This document shows positions 9,033 through 17,124 of a stretch of 64,000 bases of DNA, one piece after another (positions within the stretch are counted from its first letter, which is position 1; the number at the start of each line of letters is the position of its first letter). The stretch comes from Deltaproteobacteria bacterium (lineage in GTDB: Bacteria; Desulfobacterota; Desulfarculia; Desulfarculales; Desulfarculaceae), in assembly GCA_020444165.1 (NCBI GenBank), contig JAHLLK010000021.1:12931-76930 (forward strand). The letters are read 5' to 3'. The notes under the pieces are model-generated. The model made no database searches and was not told where the DNA came from. It saw only the letters and a list, made by a program, of their open reading frames with translations. Made by a program: the position numbers and the translations under genes.

Positions 9033-10790
9033 ATGAGCTTGATTGTTAATCACAATCTTATGGCGCAGAATGCCGCCCGCAACCTGGGCATCATCTACCA
9101 GCGTTTGGGCAATTCCACCCAGCGGTTGTCTTCGGGCATGCGCATCAACTCCGCCGCCGACGACGCGGCCGGTCTCGCCATCCGCGAATTTATGCGTTCG
9201 GAAATTTCGACCCTCAACCAGGGCATACGCAACGCCTCCGACGGCATCAGTATGGTGCAGACGGCGGAAGGCGGCATGCAGGTCATTGACGAGAAGCTGA
9301 TCCGCATGAAGGAGCTGGCCGAGCAGGCCGCCACCGGCACCTACACCACGGCGCAGCGCGAGATCATGAACTCCGAGTTCCAGGCCATGGCCGCGGAAAT
9401 CGACCGTATCGCCAACGCCACCGACTTCAACGGCGTCAAGCTCCTGGACGGCAGCCTGTCCTACCAGCACGCGGGCAGCGGCATGAAGATCCACTTCGGC
9501 ACGGGCAACGACGCGTCCGAGGACTACTACTTCATCAACACCAGCGACATGCGGGCCACCGCCTCCACCGGCCTCCGGGTGGGCAACTCCGACCCCCGGG
9601 ACACGCTCAGGACCACCGGCCTCAACGCCATCTCGGCCACCAGCGCCCTGGGCGAAGGCACGGGGCTCTCCACCACGGCCAACGACGGCATGTTCGGCAT
9701 CCGCTACTCCAACGACTTCGACTCCGAAAACGCCAGCAACGCCACCTGGGACGTGTACGGCTACGTGGACGTGGACGCCTCCCGCACCTCCATCAACGAC
9801 ATCGTGCAGAACATCAACCAGGGGCGCCAGGCCACCGGCACCCTCACCTTCGCGGCCATGGCCGACTCCACCGAGATGGCCACCCAGAGCCTGACCATCA
9901 ACGGCAACATCTTCACCTTCGCCTCGGCCGCCGGCGTGGGCACCTACGACGCCACCAACAAGACCGGCGTGATCAACATCAGCGCGCCCAATATCAGCGC
10001 GGCCTCCCTCTCCTTGGAGGTGTCGGCCTACCTGAACGTGCACAACACCTCCATCGGGGTGAACGCGGTGTACAGCGGCTCCACCCTGAACCTCTTCGCC
10101 ACGGAATGGGGCGAGGACGGCAACAACATCGACACCACGGTCACCGGCTCCTTCACGGCCGGCCAGACCAGCCTGCAGCACGGCGGCGAGAAGCAGATGA
10201 CCGCCAGCGTGTTCTACGACGAGGCCAACGGCCAGTACGAGCTGCAGATTCAGATGGACCGCGGCGGCGAGAAGAACCAGGTGCAGATCTTCAACCTGAA
10301 CTTCAACGGCGGCACCAGTGACCCGCAGGTGGTCGGCGGCGCCATCACCGGCACCTCCATGAACGGCCAGTACGGGGTCATGTACACCGATGACGCCGGC
10401 ACCGCGGTGAACAGCTTCAACCTGGTGGACGAAACCACCGAGTGGGCCCAGCCCCAGAACGGCACCGGCAACACCGACTGGGACGGCGCGGACATCCTGA
10501 CCCAGTCCGCGGCCCAGCGCTCGCTCGCCGCCATGAACGAGGCCATCGCCCGCAAGGACGTGGCCCGGGCCAACCTGGGCGCCATCCAGAACCGCCTGGA
10601 GAACACCATCACCAACCTGCAGATCCAGGCCGAGAACCTGCAGGCCTCGGAGTCCCGCATCAGCGACGTGGACGTGGCCACCGAGATGACCGAGTTCACG
10701 AGGAACAACATCCTGGCCCAGGCCGCGGTGTCCATGCTGGCCCAGGCCAACAGCCTGCCCCAGCTGGCTCTCTCCCTCCTGGGCGGCTGA
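9033..10790 (+). CDS. fliC: Flagellin, first tandem copy
   Basis: 585 residues. The N-terminal D0/D1 region (about 1-150: SLIVNHNLMAQNAARN, QRLSSGMRINSAADDAAGLAI) and C-terminal D1/D0 region (about 490-585, ending LALSLLGG) are canonical, enclosing a variable D2/D3 insert of about 330 residues rich in Thr, Ser, Gly and Asp. The product is exported by the flagellar type III apparatus and polymerises into the filament. The ATG is set by AAGGAGGGGA seven bases upstream. From base 9873 to 10774 I could find no difference from the second copy, while the 5' part differs at many positions. The leader carries several hairpins and a possible internal terminator, so post-transcriptional control is likely. 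Confidence 0.95.
   Translation: MSLIVNHNLMAQNAARNLGIIYQRLGNSTQRLSSGMRINSAADDAAGLAIREFMRSEISTLNQGIRNASDGISMVQTAEGGMQVIDEKLIRMKELAEQAATGTYTTAQREIMNSEFQAMAAEIDRIANATDFNGVKLLDGSLSYQHAGSGMKIHFGTGNDASEDYYFINTSDMRATASTGLRVGNSDPRDTLRTTGLNAISATSALGEGTGLSTTANDGMFGIRYSNDFDSENASNATWDVYGYVDVDASRTSINDIVQNINQGRQATGTLTFAAMADSTEMATQSLTINGNIFTFASAAGVGTYDATNKTGVINISAPNISAASLSLEVSAYLNVHNTSIGVNAVYSGSTLNLFATEWGEDGNNIDTTVTGSFTAGQTSLQHGGEKQMTASVFYDEANGQYELQIQMDRGGEKNQVQIFNLNFNGGTSDPQVVGGAITGTSMNGQYGVMYTDDAGTAVNSFNLVDETTEWAQPQNGTGNTDWDGADILTQSAAQRSLAAMNEAIARKDVARANLGAIQNRLENTITNLQIQAENLQASESRISDVDVATEMTEFTRNNILAQAAVSMLAQANSLPQLALSLLGG
9873..10774 (+). repeat. Block identical between the two flagellin genes, copy 1
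   Basis: This 902-base block appears identical to 12021-12922: the flanking mismatches are at 9872/12020 and 10775/12923, and I found no mismatch between them by eye. It covers the distal variable domain and the C-terminal D1/D0 domain. Confidence 0.85.
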
Positions 10791-11137
10791 GAGACCAACC
10801 GGCCGCTCCGGGGGGTCCCGGGGCGGCCGCCAAGGATATGGACAGCGATAGAAGGCTTAGGTAAACGAAACAGTTTTGCAAAACGTAGGCTTGGACCTCG
10901 GCTTGGACCGAGCCTGGGAAGGGGGATTCCAAACAAGGGCGCCAAGCACCCAAACCCCAGGACCCCGCGCCGGTCAAGAGCGGCCTCCGCCGCCGGCGCT
11001 CCCCAGAACCTCTAACCCGCCCGGCGAGACCGGGACGGCCGGACCGCCAGGGAACCCCGAAGCAGAGGGCGGGAGCCCGCTTCGGACGGCGGCCGGCCCG
11101 GGCGGACGGCGACGGCCGCTTCCGCCACACCCAAGGA
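10791..11137. other. Spacer between the flagellin genes
   Basis: GC-rich spacer. Near the stop codon a long G/C-rich inverted repeat (about 10801-10828: GGCCGCTCCGGG pairing with CCCGGGGCGGCC, one G-T pair) may terminate transcription, though no T-run follows. A 12-base palindrome GTTTTGCAAAAC lies at about 10873-10884. I see no convincing sigma-28 or sigma-54 promoter for the second flagellin; it may depend on read-through. Confidence 0.4.
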
Positions 11138-11178
11138 CGGCGCCAAAGGATAAGGCGCTGAAAAACCTAAGGAGGGGA
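11138..11178 (+). promoter_or_regulatory. Flagellin leader: hairpin with AAAGGA loop plus Shine-Dalgarno
   Basis: CGGCGCC (11138-11144) pairs with GGCGCTG (11154-11160, one G-T pair), with AAAGGATAA in the loop. AAGGAGGGGA at 11169-11178 precedes the ATG at 11181. The sequence outside the hairpin and ribosome binding site differs from the other two leaders, so these two parts are selectively conserved. Confidence 0.6.
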
Positions 11179-11180
11179 TC

Positions 11181-12935
11181 ATGAGTTTGATAGTCAACCA
11201 CAACCTGATGGCTCAGAACGCCGCCCGCAACTTGGGCATCGTGTACGATCGCTTGGGCGCTTCCACCCAGCGGCTGTCTTCCGGCTTGCGGATCAACTCC
11301 GCGGCCGACGACGCGGCCGGCCTGGCCATCCGCGAGTTCATGCGCTCGGAGATCGCCACCCTGAACCAGGGCATAAGGAACGCCTCGGATGGCATCAGCC
11401 TGATCCAGACGGCGGAAGGCGCCATGCAGGTCATCGATGAAAAGCTCCTCCGGATGAAGGAGCTTTCCGAGCAGGCCGCCACCGGCACCTACACCACGGC
11501 CCAGCGCGAGATCATGAACTCCGAGTTCCAGGCCATGGCCTCGGAGATCGACCGGATCGCCAACGCCACGGACTTCAACGGCGTCAAGCTCCTTGACGGC
11601 AGCCTGGCCTACCAGCACTCCGGCAGCGGCATGAAGATCCACTTCGGCGCGGGCAACGACGCGGCCGAGGACTACTACTTCATCAACACCAGCGACATGC
11701 GGGCCACCGCCTCCACCGGCCTCCGGGTGGGCAATTCCGACCCGCGGGACACGCTCAGGACCACCGGCCTCAACGCCCTTTCGGCCACCAGCGCCCTGAG
11801 TGAGGGCACCGGGCTCTCCACCACGGCCAACGACGGCATGTTCGGCCTCCGCTTCAGCAACGACTTCGACTCGCAGGACGCCGGCAGCGCCTCTTGGACC
11901 GTGTACGGCTACGTGGACGTGGACGCCTCCAAGACCTCCATCAACGACATCGTCCAGAACATCAACCAGGGCCGCCAGGCCACCGGCACCATCACCTTCG
12001 CGGCCATGGCCGACACCACGGAGATGGCCACCCAGAGCCTGACCATCAACGGCAACATCTTCACCTTCGCCTCGGCCGCCGGCGTGGGCACCTACGACGC
12101 CACCAACAAGACCGGCGTGATCAACATCAGCGCGCCCAATATCAGCGCGGCCTCCCTCTCCTTGGAGGTGTCGGCCTACCTGAACGTGCACAACACCTCC
12201 ATCGGGGTGAACGCGGTGTACAGCGGCTCCACCCTGAACCTCTTCGCCACGGAATGGGGCGAGGACGGCAACAACATCGACACCACGGTCACCGGCTCCT
12301 TCACGGCCGGCCAGACCAGCCTGCAGCACGGCGGCGAGAAGCAGATGACCGCCAGCGTGTTCTACGACGAGGCCAACGGCCAGTACGAGCTGCAGATTCA
12401 GATGGACCGCGGCGGCGAGAAGAACCAGGTGCAGATCTTCAACCTGAACTTCAACGGCGGCACCAGTGACCCGCAGGTGGTCGGCGGCGCCATCACCGGC
12501 ACCTCCATGAACGGCCAGTACGGGGTCATGTACACCGATGACGCCGGCACCGCGGTGAACAGCTTCAACCTGGTGGACGAAACCACCGAGTGGGCCCAGC
12601 CCCAGAACGGCACCGGCAACACCGACTGGGACGGCGCGGACATCCTGACCCAGTCCGCGGCCCAGCGCTCGCTCGCCGCCATGAACGAGGCCATCGCCCG
12701 CAAGGACGTGGCCCGGGCCAACCTGGGCGCCATCCAGAACCGCCTGGAGAACACCATCACCAACCTGCAGATCCAGGCCGAGAACCTGCAGGCCTCGGAG
12801 TCCCGCATCAGCGACGTGGACGTGGCCACCGAGATGACCGAGTTCACGAGGAACAACATCCTGGCCCAGGCCGCGGTGTCCATGCTGGCCCAGGCCAACA
12901 GCCTGCCCCAGCTGGCTCTCTCGCTCTTGGGTTAA
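11181..12935 (+). CDS. fliC: Flagellin, second tandem copy
   Basis: 584 residues with the same domain plan as the first copy: N-terminal D0/D1 (about 1-150), long variable insert and C-terminal D1/D0 ending LALSLLG. Residues up to about 280 differ from copy 1 at scattered positions (for example YDRLGAS for YQRLGNS near the start); from there to the last few residues the proteins are identical. It carries the same leader hairpin and ribosome binding site. Two G/C-rich hairpins follow the gene, the second a bidirectional terminator. Two near-identical filament proteins could form a mixed filament; retention of both with a homogenised 3' end suggests ongoing recombination between them. Confidence 0.95.
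   Translation: MSLIVNHNLMAQNAARNLGIVYDRLGASTQRLSSGLRINSAADDAAGLAIREFMRSEIATLNQGIRNASDGISLIQTAEGAMQVIDEKLLRMKELSEQAATGTYTTAQREIMNSEFQAMASEIDRIANATDFNGVKLLDGSLAYQHSGSGMKIHFGAGNDAAEDYYFINTSDMRATASTGLRVGNSDPRDTLRTTGLNALSATSALSEGTGLSTTANDGMFGLRFSNDFDSQDAGSASWTVYGYVDVDASKTSINDIVQNINQGRQATGTITFAAMADTTEMATQSLTINGNIFTFASAAGVGTYDATNKTGVINISAPNISAASLSLEVSAYLNVHNTSIGVNAVYSGSTLNLFATEWGEDGNNIDTTVTGSFTAGQTSLQHGGEKQMTASVFYDEANGQYELQIQMDRGGEKNQVQIFNLNFNGGTSDPQVVGGAITGTSMNGQYGVMYTDDAGTAVNSFNLVDETTEWAQPQNGTGNTDWDGADILTQSAAQRSLAAMNEAIARKDVARANLGAIQNRLENTITNLQIQAENLQASESRISDVDVATEMTEFTRNNILAQAAVSMLAQANSLPQLALSLLG
12021..12922 (+). repeat. Block identical between the two flagellin genes, copy 2
   Basis: Second copy of the 902-base block described at 9873-10774. 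The sharp boundaries inside coding sequence suggest gene conversion rather than simple duplication of whole genes. Confidence 0.85.
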
Positions 12936-12942
12936 TCCTTGC

Positions 12943-12970
12943 CGGGGCCCTCTCGACGGGGAGGGCCCCG
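12943..12970 (+). terminator. Hairpin after second flagellin
   Basis: CGGGGCCCTC (12943-12952) pairs perfectly with GAGGGCCCCG (12961-12970), eight bases after the stop codon. There is no T-run directly after it, so it may stabilise the mRNA 3' end rather than terminate on its own. Confidence 0.5.
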
Positions 12971-13014
12971 CCTCGGCTTGCGCTTCTTGGTGAGACAAAC
13001 CTGTCGTCCTGCCC

Positions 13015-13056
13015 AAAAAACCGCCGGCCGCCCGAGAAGGGCGGCCGGCGGTTTTT
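13015..13056. terminator. Bidirectional intrinsic terminator
   Basis: A 13-base G/C stem (13021-13033 with 13039-13051, loop GAGAA) is flanked by six A on the left and five T on the right. It serves the flagellin genes on the plus strand and the ferritin-like gene on the minus strand. Confidence 0.85.
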
Positions 13057-13147
13057 GGCGTCACGAGAAAACCCGGCCACCCCGTCGCCGGGTTCTGGCA
13101 AGGCAAGGGGGCCGCGGCTGGAAACCGGGTTGCTTCCGGGGGTTAGC

Positions 13148-13603
13148 TTAGTTCTCCACCAGGATGGCGCCTTCGTACTCCAGCTCCAGGTACAGCTTGT
13201 GCTTGGCCTCTTCCTGGGCCAGGGCCTCGAAGGCCTCCTTGATCCGTGGATCCTTGGCCCGGGTGCCCAGGTCGGTGTACAGGCGGAAGGCAGCCTTTTC
13301 CCGCTTCATGGCCACGGTCAGGGCGTCCTGGTAGTCCATCTGGGGTTTGATCTCGGCGGGCACCAGGTAATCGGCGATCTTCAGGTCGGTGACCTTGACC
13401 TCGGAAGGCTTCAGCTCCCCGCCCTCCTTCACCTGCTGGAGCTTGGTCTTGTGCCGGATCTCCTGGGCGGCGAAGTCCTTGAAGACTTGCTTCATCCAGG
13501 GTTTTTCCACCCGGTTGGCCATGGAAATGTAGAATTGGGTGGCCTCGTCTTCTTTATCAATGGCGAAATCCAGAATCTCGTCCACCGAACCGAAGGTGCT
13601 CAT
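13148..13603 (-). CDS. Ferritin-like (rubrerythrin-domain) protein
   Basis: 151 residues, all helical in character, with two ExxH-type di-iron motifs (QEIRH near 47-51 and QEEAKH near 129-134) and paired acidic helices (DKEDEATQFY, MKREKAAFRLY). It matches the rubrerythrin/ferritin-like superfamily but lacks the C-terminal rubredoxin domain of classical rubrerythrins. Members bind a di-iron centre and usually act in peroxide reduction or iron handling in anaerobes. A strong ribosome binding site (AAGGAGG) precedes the ATG. The gene stands alone between the flagellin terminator and the metal transporter operon. Peroxidase activity is an inference. Confidence 0.85.
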   Translation of the reverse strand: MSTFGSVDEILDFAIDKEDEATQFYISMANRVEKPWMKQVFKDFAAQEIRHKTKLQQVKEGGELKPSEVKVTDLKIADYLVPAEIKPQMDYQDALTVAMKREKAAFRLYTDLGTRAKDPRIKEAFEALAQEEAKHKLYLELEYEGAILVEN

Positions 13604-13842
13604 GAACTTCCTCCTTGTAAGCGGGCGGTGCGTGCGCGTCCGGTGAGCCCCGCGAATTTCAGCGGGGGATAGGCTTCCCCCGGCAAATGCTTGACAAGTC
13701 GGCGGTCACCCGCCGGGTCAGGAGACCGGCCGCGGCAGAGAGGTATCCCTCCATCGGCGGCCGACTGCCTGAAGTCTACCACAACCGGAGCGAGGGTAAA
13801 AAAATTGACTGGGCGGTTCCAGCCGGAGTTGTGCGGTGTGGC

Positions 13843-14688
13843 TCAGGCCCGGCGGTCCCGCACCGCCCGGCCCAGACTCACCACCAGATACACCGCCCCG
13901 GCCAGGAGGATGATCACCGCGCCGGGAGGCAGGTCCGGGGTGTAGGACAGGGCCAGGCCGCTGGTGGTGAACACCGCCGAGAGCACCACCGACCACAGCA
14001 TGATCATCGACAGGCTCTTGGTGAAATTGGAAGCGATGCCGGCCGGCAGGGTCAAAAGGGCGATGACCATGATCAGCCCCACCACGCTGGAGAGTACCAC
14101 CACCGTGAGCGCGGTCATGGCCAGGAGCACCAGGTAGTAGCCCTCCACGGCCAGGCCCCTGAGGCGGGCGAATTCCTGGTCAAAGCACACCGCCACCAGC
14201 TTGTGCCGCCAGCCCAGGCCCACGACCAGGACCAGGACGTCCAGCCACACCAGGAGCCAGAGATCGTCCGGCCCCACCATGAGGATGTTGCCGAAGAGAT
14301 AGCTCATCAGGTTCACGCTGTAGCCCGGGGTGTGGGCCATGAAGATCACCCCCAGGGCCACCCCGGTGGCCCAGATGGCCCCGATGATGGTGTCCTCGCG
14401 CTGGCGGGCCTTGAGGCTCACCAGCCCGATGACCAGGGCGGCGGCCAGGGCGGCGACCAGGGCGCCATAAAGGGGGCTGAGCCAGGTCCAGCCCTGGACC
14501 ACGGCCAAATAGCGGGCCGCGCCCATGCCGCCCAACACCGAGTGGGCGATGGCCCCGGCCAGGTAGGTGATGCGCTTGACCACCACGTAAGGCCCCACCA
14601 CCCCGCAGGCCAGGCTGGCCAACAGCCCGGCCGCCAGGGCGTACTGCAAAAAGCCGTAGGTTCCCACGGCCTCGAAAAACTCAAACAT
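13843..14688 (-). CDS. znuB: Metal ABC transporter permease (ZnuB-like)
   Basis: 281 residues with eight or nine hydrophobic segments, of the ABC-3 (zinc/manganese/iron) permease family; GGMGAARYL, GAIWATGVALGVIF and the LLTLPAGIASNF stretch are typical. The ATG at 14688 gives the family N-terminus and overlaps the ATPase gene by eight bases, although the frame is open further upstream. It would form the membrane pore for zinc or a similar divalent metal. No periplasmic ZnuA-type binding protein gene is in the operon, which is unusual; it may be elsewhere. Confidence 0.9.
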   Translation of the reverse strand: MFEFFEAVGTYGFLQYALAAGLLASLACGVVGPYVVVKRITYLAGAIAHSVLGGMGAARYLAVVQGWTWLSPLYGALVAALAAALVIGLVSLKARQREDTIIGAIWATGVALGVIFMAHTPGYSVNLMSYLFGNILMVGPDDLWLLVWLDVLVLVVGLGWRHKLVAVCFDQEFARLRGLAVEGYYLVLLAMTALTVVVLSSVVGLIMVIALLTLPAGIASNFTKSLSMIMLWSVVLSAVFTTSGLALSYTPDLPPGAVIILLAGAVYLVVSLGRAVRDRRA

Positions 14689-15439
14689 GTTCGCATTCCG
14701 GGCCGCAGGGGGCGTGGATCTGGTCGTGGCGCACCAGGCGCGCGCCGGGGCCATAGATGGCCTCCAGCACCTCACCGTGGATGGCCTCGGTGGGGTGCAT
14801 GGAGAGCTTCTGGTTCACGCAGGCCACGTGGCGCACGTGGGGGGGCACGAAACCCAGGTCATGGGTGACCATTACCAGGGTCATCTTTTGTCGCAACTGG
14901 CCCAGAAGCTCGTAGAGCTCCTTCTCGGCCTGGGGGTCCAGGTTGGAGGTGGGCTCGTCCAGGAGCAAAATCTCCGGCGCGGAGACCAGGGCCCGGGCGA
15001 TGAGCACCCGCTGGCGCTGGCCCCCGGAGAGCTCGGCCAAATGCCGCCGCGACAAGTCCGGCAGGCCCACCGCGGCCAGGGCCTGGCGGGCGGCCTCGTG
15101 GTCGGAGCGGCGGGGCCAGGCCCAGGGCCCGCCCGCCAGGCGGCCCATCTCCACCACCTCGCCCACGGTGATGGGAAAGGCCAGGTCCAGGTGGCTCTGC
15201 TGGGGCAGATAGCCCAGGCGCTGGCAGATCTTGGCCGGGGGCTGGCCCAGCACCTTCACCACCCCGCCATTGGGGGCCAGGAGCCCCAGCATGATCTTCA
15301 AGAGGGTGCTCTTGCCCCCGCCATTGGGGCCCACCACGGCCAGGAAATCGCCGGCCTGCACCGTGAGGTCCACATCGGAGAGCACCTGGCGGCCGTTGTA
15401 GGCAAAGCTTACGTTATCCAGGCTGATGACCACGCTCAT
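14681..15439 (-). CDS. znuC: Metal ABC transporter ATPase (ZnuC-like)
   Basis: 252 residues. Walker A GPNGGGKS, Q-loop in YLPQQ, signature LSGGQRQR and Walker B ILLLDEPTSNLD are intact, and the H-loop His is in VTHDLG. The C-terminal tail (HDQIHAPCGPECEHV) is His/Cys-rich, which might bind metal. Start ATG at 15439 overlaps the stop of the upstream ribbon-helix-helix gene by four bases. Together with the downstream permease this is the energy-coupling half of a ZnuABC-type importer. Confidence 0.9.
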   Translation of the reverse strand: MSVVISLDNVSFAYNGRQVLSDVDLTVQAGDFLAVVGPNGGGKSTLLKIMLGLLAPNGGVVKVLGQPPAKICQRLGYLPQQSHLDLAFPITVGEVVEMGRLAGGPWAWPRRSDHEAARQALAAVGLPDLSRRHLAELSGGQRQRVLIARALVSAPEILLLDEPTSNLDPQAEKELYELLGQLRQKMTLVMVTHDLGFVPPHVRHVACVNQKLSMHPTEAIHGEVLEAIYGPGARLVRHDQIHAPCGPECEHV

Positions 15440-15762
15440 GCTTCTTCCTCCTGCCCCGGCGCCGCCGGGACGTGGCCCAGGCTCTCCAGGGGGAGGGGCC
15501 CGTTCTGGTGGCAGACCAGGTGGAAGGCCTCGCACTCCTCGCAACGGGCCAGTTCGTGGGTGCGGGCGAACTGGGCCCAGTGCCGCCGCTGCTGGGGCGA
15601 GAGGATGCCCGTACCCTGGCACAGGGGACAGACGCCCTCCAGGGCCGAGATGATGGCCCGCCGGATGAACTGGGAGCGGTTGGGGATGCCCTCCATGGCC
15701 GTCAGGAGGGCCGGGTCGGCCTTGAAGCTGATCACGGTTTCCGATTTTCTTTTGGGAGCCAT
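15436..15762 (-). CDS. Ribbon-helix-helix regulator with Cys/His metal-site tail
   Basis: 108 residues. The N-terminus (about 7-43, ETVISFKADPALL...RSQFIRRAIISAL) is a ribbon-helix-helix DNA-binding fold. The C-terminal part carries C45-x2-C48, then C74-x2-C77-x3-H81-x2-C84-H85, a likely zinc or similar metal site. It is the first gene of the operon with the ZnuC/ZnuB-like genes, overlapping znuC by four bases. The ATG at 15762 is preferred over an upstream in-frame start because it begins the conserved fold. Three GTA(N)TAC boxes lie inside the predicted promoter upstream, so it is probably an autoregulating metal sensor that controls the transporter; this is inference from layout. Confidence 0.75.
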   Translation of the reverse strand: MAPKRKSETVISFKADPALLTAMEGIPNRSQFIRRAIISALEGVCPLCQGTGILSPQQRRHWAQFARTHELARCEECEAFHLVCHQNGPLPLESLGHVPAAPGQEEEA

Positions 15763-15835
15763 GCTCTTAATTCCTGGGGCCCTCCGCTCCGGCCGCGGAG
15801 GCGGCCGGGGGCGAGGCGAAAGGGGTACTGAACCC

Positions 15836-15864
15836 AGTATACGTACTACTTGGTAATACGACAA
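15836..15864 (-). promoter_or_regulatory. Promoter and candidate operator of the regulator-znuCB operon
   Basis: On the minus strand TTGTCG (15859-15864), 17 bases, TATACT (15836-15841). Three palindromic boxes GTATAC (15837-15842), GTACTAC (15843-15849) and GTAATAC (15853-15859) fill the spacer, the last two ten bases apart. A ribbon-helix-helix protein bound here would block RNA polymerase. Confidence 0.6.
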
Positions 15865-16065
15865 GCGCCGCCCGCCAGCCCCGTCCGCAGCGGCCTCCCC
15901 CGCCCCTCGGCCGGGGCGCCCACCGCGTTCCCCTGGACGCCAACCGGGAGATTGATGGTATAAATATACTTATTGCCCCAAATGCAACTCGTGAGACAGG
16001 CCCCGCGCGGGACGCGGGCACCCAGTTTCGGCGCTGTGCGCGCGCTTCCGCAAGGGGGAGACTTA

Positions 16066-16449
16066 ATGCTCAAAAAGATCCTGGTGGTGGATGACGAAGA
16101 AGCCATAAGGGAGATATTCAGTCGGGCTTTGCGCAGTTCGGGGTTCGAGGTCATCACCGCGCCCAGCGCGGAGGACGCCTTGGAGCTGTTGAAAAAAGAA
16201 ACCCCGCAAGTGATGTTTCTGGATTTGAACCTGCCGGGCATGGACGGGGTGGAACTGGCCCGCCGGGTGCGGGCGAGCAACCCCATGACCCTGTTGTATG
16301 CCTTCACGGGCTATGTGTCGCTGTTCGAACTGGCCAACTGCCGCGAGGCCGGGTTCGACGACTACTTCACCAAACCGGTGGACATGGGCCTCTTGCGCCG
16401 AGTGGCGGCGGAGGCTTTTGAGAAAGTGGAGCGCTGGCGCCGCCAGTGA
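16066..16449 (+). CDS. Single-domain response regulator (CheY-like)
   Basis: 127 residues, a stand-alone receiver domain. The acidic pair Asp9-Asp10, phospho-acceptor Asp53 (MFLDLNLPGMDG), Thr in AFTGY and Lys in FTKPVD are all present. The ATG is set by GGGGGAG at 16054-16060, though the frame is open further up. No output domain, so it must signal by protein contact, as CheY or Spo0F do. It is divergent from the metal-transport operon; a TATAAA/TATACT-like stretch at 15959-15970 could be part of its promoter. The cognate kinase is not adjacent. Confidence 0.9.
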   Translation: MLKKILVVDDEEAIREIFSRALRSSGFEVITAPSAEDALELLKKETPQVMFLDLNLPGMDGVELARRVRASNPMTLLYAFTGYVSLFELANCREAGFDDYFTKPVDMGLLRRVAAEAFEKVERWRRQ

Positions 16450-16569
16450 TCATCCCGCCGGCGGGGGCCCTGGCCCGGCCGGCGGTGGAGGCCATCATCC
16501 CTCGCGGGCCGGGTCGCCCGGCTCACGGGGGCTTTTGTTGCGGGCGGGGGGCCCGCCGGGAGTGCAAAC

Positions 16570-17124
16570 ATGGAGTTGTCTGACCTGCCCCGGGACCTGC
16601 AGGAGACCGTGAAGTTTCACGGCCACCTCTGTCCGGGTTTGTTGATAGGTTACCGGACGGCCAAGGCGGCTTTGGCCCGCCTGGGGGCCGGCCGGTCGGA
16701 GGATGAGGAACTGGCCGTGGTGGCGGAGAACAACAGCTGCAGCGTGGACGCCATGCAGGTGCTGTTGGGAGCCACCTTTGGCAAGGGCAACCTCAAATGG
16801 CGGGACTACGGCAAGCAGGTGTTCTTCATCTACGACCGCAAACGCGAGCAGGCGCTCAGGGTGAGCTTTGTGGGCGATCATCTGCGCACCGACGGGCCGG
16901 ATGGGCAGCCCGACCGCGAGGGCTTCAGCCGGGCCCTGTTGGCCGCGCCGGATGAGGAGCTGTTCAAGTTCCGCGAGGTGGACTTTTTCCCCCCGCCCGA
17001 GGCGGTGATCGAACCGGGCATCGTTTGCGACGCTTGCGGCGAGCGCACCCAGGAGAGCCGCTTGGTGGTGCGGAGCGGCCGGTCCCTGTGCCGCTCCTGC
17101 GCGGCCCGGGAGGGCGTGTCTTGA
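16570..17124 (+). CDS. FmdE family protein with C-terminal zinc finger
   Basis: 184 residues. The N-terminal domain has the FmdE signature FHGHLCPG (His17, His19, Cys21) and a following NNSCSVDA element, as in the formylmethanofuran dehydrogenase subunit E family. The C-terminal 35 residues contain two Cys pairs (CDAC and CRSC), a TraR/DksA-type zinc finger common in this family. FmdE proteins occur in methanogens and in many sulphate reducers and may aid molybdenum/tungsten enzyme maturation or regulation, but the biochemical role is not settled. The stop codon overlaps the start of the next gene, so the two are translationally coupled. Confidence 0.85.
   Translation: MELSDLPRDLQETVKFHGHLCPGLLIGYRTAKAALARLGAGRSEDEELAVVAENNSCSVDAMQVLLGATFGKGNLKWRDYGKQVFFIYDRKREQALRVSFVGDHLRTDGPDGQPDREGFSRALLAAPDEELFKFREVDFFPPPEAVIEPGIVCDACGERTQESRLVVRSGRSLCRSCAAREGVS

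Noticed and set aside
10801..10828. Intrinsic terminator between the flagellins
   Set aside because: Strong hairpin but no T-run, so I list it only as a spacer feature.
10974..13106. Long minus-strand frame opposite the second flagellin
   Set aside because: Very GC-rich antisense shadow of the flagellin gene, with His/Val/Gly-rich composition and no family similarity.
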